DNA from: Thalassotalea mangrovi
GTDB lineage: Bacteria > Pseudomonadota > Gammaproteobacteria > Enterobacterales > Alteromonadaceae
Length of the DNA: 64,000 nt
NCBI RefSeq assembly: GCF_005116735.1
Contig: NZ_SWDB01000021.1
Location: 1-64,000, forward strand
Reading direction: 5' to 3'
Position 1 is the first letter of the stretch; the number at the start of each line of letters is the position of its first letter. Shown here piece after piece: positions 62,019 through 64,000 of this stretch. Below the pieces are notes generated by a model, which saw nothing but the letters and a program-made list of their open reading frames with translations, was not told where the DNA came from and ran no database searches. Position numbers and translations under genes: made by a program.

Positions 62019-62540
62019 TTAAATTGTTTGCCATTTCGGGCTATATAATTGCTCCAGGAGGCTTAACTCCTGATTTTGCGTCCATTTCAGCAGATTCAAT
62101 AAATCTGGATTTTGCGGATCATCTTCCAATGCCTCCAGCAATGAGGCTCGTGCAGACTGGATTTCGTCAAACTGTTGACGAATATTGTTCGGTAATTTTG
62201 TTAAATCCGGCTTACCGAAACTCACCAGCATATTCTGCTTTTCCTGCAAGTACTGCTGCTCAATCATCTCCACCGCGGTTAGTTGCTCAGGCACCGGTTG
62301 CTGAGCGTCGGGATAGTTAAAGAATACGATCACCGCCAATACCACCGACGCAGCCAGCGCCAACGGCTGAAAATTGATCACGCGGGTTTTACTGTTGCCT
62401 GCCTCAGGCTTTTGCTGTTGCTGAGCTTTAAGCTCAATGGCACGTTCAATGCCCTGCCATAAATCACGCTTTGGCTTGATTTCGGAAGGCAACTCATCGA
62501 CTCGCTGTTGCAGCTGCTGTTCATTCATTGTTTGTTTCAT
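62019..62540 (-). CDS. Anti-sigma-like membrane protein
   Basis: The 173-residue product starts MKQTMNEQQLQQRVDELPSE and has KPKRDLWQGIERAIE, the short motif common in small anti-sigma partners of ECF factors. One transmembrane helix follows (ALAASVVLAVIVFFNY). I take the ATG at 62540, just after the sigma gene stop; an upstream GTG is possible. It probably binds and restrains the sigma factor. Confidence 0.8.
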   Translation of the reverse strand: MKQTMNEQQLQQRVDELPSEIKPKRDLWQGIERAIELKAQQQQKPEAGNSKTRVINFQPLALAASVVLAVIVFFNYPDAQQPVPEQLTAVEMIEQQYLQEKQNMLVSFGKPDLTKLPNNIRQQFDEIQSARASLLEALEDDPQNPDLLNLLKWTQNQELSLLEQLYSPKWQTI

Positions 62541-62542
62541 GA

Positions 62543-63118
62543 TCACAACCACTCCTGTAATAGTTTTTTAGCTCTATGATAATGGGACTTACTCGATCCC
62601 ACGGCCATATCCAGCATGTTGGCAATTTCTTCATGGCGGTAGCCCTCGACGGCGAACAATACGAAAACCAGGCGGGCCTTTTCCGGCAAGCGTAAAATGG
62701 TTTTATCCAAATCAGACAACTCGGGATGGTCATTGATAACAGGTTCACTGTTTGCTGCCTCTTCGAGGCTAAACACGCGTTGCAGCCAGTTTTTCTGTTT
62801 CCGCAAATGACTCAGTGCAGTGTTGGTCGCTACCGAATGTAACCAGGTAGAAAACTTACTGTCACCACGAAATTTATCGAGTTTTAACCACACCTGGACA
62901 AAGACTTCCTGAGCGACATCTTCGGCTTGCTCCCGGTCCGCAATCATCCGCACGCAAAGTGCATAGACTCTGCCGATATGCAGTTGATACAGTTGCTGAA
63001 ACGCTTGTCTGTCACCGTTTTGGGCCAGCTCTATCCACTCCTGCTCTTGCTTGGAAGCAAATAACTGCTTGGCATCAATCACGGTTTGTTGTCCTTGTAA
63101 GGTCACTGAATTCCACAC
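62543..63118 (-). CDS. ECF RNA polymerase sigma factor
   Basis: The 191-residue product has region 2 (FQQLYQLHIGRVYALCVRMIADREQAEDVAQEVFVQVWLKLDKFRGDSKFSTWLHSVATNTALSHLRKQKN) and region 4 (LPEKARLVFVLFAVEGYRHEEIANMLDMAVGSSKSHYHRAKKLL). The GTG start at 63118 is uncertain; a GTG at 63082, with AAGGA before it, would remove 12 residues and keep both regions. It begins the sigma-anti-sigma-DUF4097 operon. Confidence 0.92.
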   Translation of the reverse strand: MWNSVTLQGQQTVIDAKQLFASKQEQEWIELAQNGDRQAFQQLYQLHIGRVYALCVRMIADREQAEDVAQEVFVQVWLKLDKFRGDSKFSTWLHSVATNTALSHLRKQKNWLQRVFSLEEAANSEPVINDHPELSDLDKTILRLPEKARLVFVLFAVEGYRHEEIANMLDMAVGSSKSHYHRAKKLLQEWL

Positions 63119-63283
63119 TTACTGATTGATTTGTTAGTTATGATGCAGTATCCGTGAAAAAGGTTTAAAGGGAAATGAAATAAATATAAAAGAATTTCTG
63201 CCAACACATGAAAAACGCAGAGATGACCATCAATCGATCATTAGTTGTCTATTTTAGCAATAGGTAATGAGCAGACAGTGGCA

Positions 63284-63661
63284 CTATGAATCAGACGTGG
63301 GGCAGGTTTTCAGGCTTAATACGACTGTTAAACCGATGCCGAGAAATATCGCAACGGTGATTTGCAACCATAGATTTGTAATGGCAAAAAACAGACTGTA
63401 GCCGCCAAAGCCGATGATCATGGCAACCGCCAATACTTTGGCGCGCAAACTCACGCAACGATGTTGTTGCCAATTAATAATCAACGGGCCAAAAACCGGA
63501 TTCTGACGCAGCCAGGTATGTAACCTGGGCGAGGATTTTGCGAAACATGCCGCTGCTACCAGGACAAAGGGCGTGGTTGGTAGTCCGGGTAAAATCGCTC
63601 CCAGGGTTGCCAGTCCAACCATGACCAGGCCGAGGATTAAAAACAGGTAACGAGACAGCAT
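63284..63661 (-). CDS. DUF454 (YbaN-like) membrane protein
   Basis: The product is 125 residues from the ATG at 63661, which gives MLSRYLFLILGLVMVGLATLGAILPGLPTTPFVLVAAACFAKSSPRLHTWLRQNPVFGP, the standard N-terminus of the YbaN/DUF454 family. A longer frame to 63751 overlaps the next gene and is rejected. It has about three or four membrane segments. The function is unknown. Confidence 0.9.
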   Translation of the reverse strand: MLSRYLFLILGLVMVGLATLGAILPGLPTTPFVLVAAACFAKSSPRLHTWLRQNPVFGPLIINWQQHRCVSLRAKVLAVAMIIGFGGYSLFFAITNLWLQITVAIFLGIGLTVVLSLKTCPTSDS

Positions 63662-63675
63662 CACTTGACCTTTAG

Positions 63676-64000
63676 CTACAGTTGTTTGATCTCGATATTC
63701 GCTTCCCGGGTAGAGCCAGTTAGAGCCAGCGCATCCAGGTATTCCTGCCAAAGCCGATGTTGGTTATGGGCCAGTTCACTCAGTAATAACTGACGATAAA
63801 CCGCCTGGTGGCCATCATCAAATTGCAGTCGCAGGCCATGTTTACCAACATTATCGATGCCAGTGATCTGCACCAGCTTTTTATTGCTCACCGGCGGTTT
63901 CGCTTTACCCTGCGCCGAAGTTTTCTCCATCGGCGAATAGACCCGCAAAAATTCAGCGCTCAGTGTAGCCACGAAATCGTCAGCAAATGTCAGTTGTAAT
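63676..64000 (-). CDS. DUF971 protein (gamma-butyrobetaine hydroxylase N-terminal-like), 5' end off the window
   Basis: The frame stays open to the right edge: upstream of an internal GTG at 63972 it reads LQLTFADDF, which completes the family's strand before LSAEFLRVYSPMEKT. The gene is therefore partial, and the GTG is not the true start. The domain is small and sometimes linked to metal-cofactor proteins. In related genomes it follows hslV-hslU, so hslU may be next to the right. Confidence 0.82.
   Translation of the reverse strand, partial: LQLTFADDFVATLSAEFLRVYSPMEKTSAQGKAKPPVSNKKLVQITGIDNVGKHGLRLQFDDGHQAVYRQLLLSELAHNQHRLWQEYLDALALTGSTREANIEIKQL

Overview
The window looks like chromosomal DNA of a marine gammaproteobacterium of the Alteromonadales type (Alteromonadaceae or Colwelliaceae are my best guesses from gene content alone). 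Supporting content: fadBA, soluble and membrane pyrophosphatases, cysJIH, the EF-P paralogue yeiP/efpL, a large TonB-dependent receptor with a Spinster-type MFS transporter, a psp operon, dusA, dnaB-alr, prkA-yeaH-spoVR, and a gene edge (DUF971) that usually lies next to hslVU. No tRNA, rRNA or CRISPR array lies inside the window, but a near-canonical rRNA-type P1 promoter at 94-126 fires off the left edge.

Layout. 1-12.4 kb is housekeeping metabolism: a secreted helical-repeat protein, fadBA (fatty acid beta-oxidation), ppa and hppA back to back, and cysJIH (sulfite/PAPS reduction). 12.4-19 kb is accessory, AT-rich DNA. It holds three ~160-bp elements with matching inverted ends, an exact 106-bp duplication hugging two of them, modular hairpin arrays, several small immunity-like proteins without a visible toxin, and a BIG2-type Ig-repeat lipoprotein. 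18.6-25.5 kb has a lipoprotein plus subtilase pair, yeiP/efpL, a sulfatase and a sodium:solute symporter. 25.6-29.1 kb has a DUF2333 protein, a PCu(A)C copper chaperone and a psp-like operon with a good sigma-54 promoter and at least two small extra proteins. 29.2-32.4 kb is hairpin-rich non-coding DNA, dusA, and a REP/RAYT-like inverted-repeat element that ends a truncated gene.

32.4-45.7 kb is the most interesting block: a catabolic cluster for an unknown compound. It encodes a TonB-dependent receptor, a Spinster-type MFS transporter, a complete 2-oxo acid dehydrogenase complex (fused E1 alpha-beta, an E2 with two tandem E3-binding domains, E3), a PHB-depolymerase-family esterase, a VOC protein, a beta-lactamase-fold hydrolase and a GntR/FCD regulator. 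Six copies of a TTGTATACAA-like palindrome sit in just the two control regions of this block, which suggests one regulon run by its own GntR protein.

45.7-64 kb returns to core functions. It holds a ZntB/CorA transporter; an HdfR-like LysR regulator divergent from a four-gene operon rimK - M14 deacylase - RimB-like protease - MscS channel; an amidohydrolase relative whose metal ligands look lost; zur; dnaB-alr; the prkA-yeaH-spoVR stress operon; an ECF sigma / anti-sigma / DUF4097 operon; DUF454; and a DUF971 gene cut by the right edge.

All functions are from reading the translated sequences and recalling families; no search was run.
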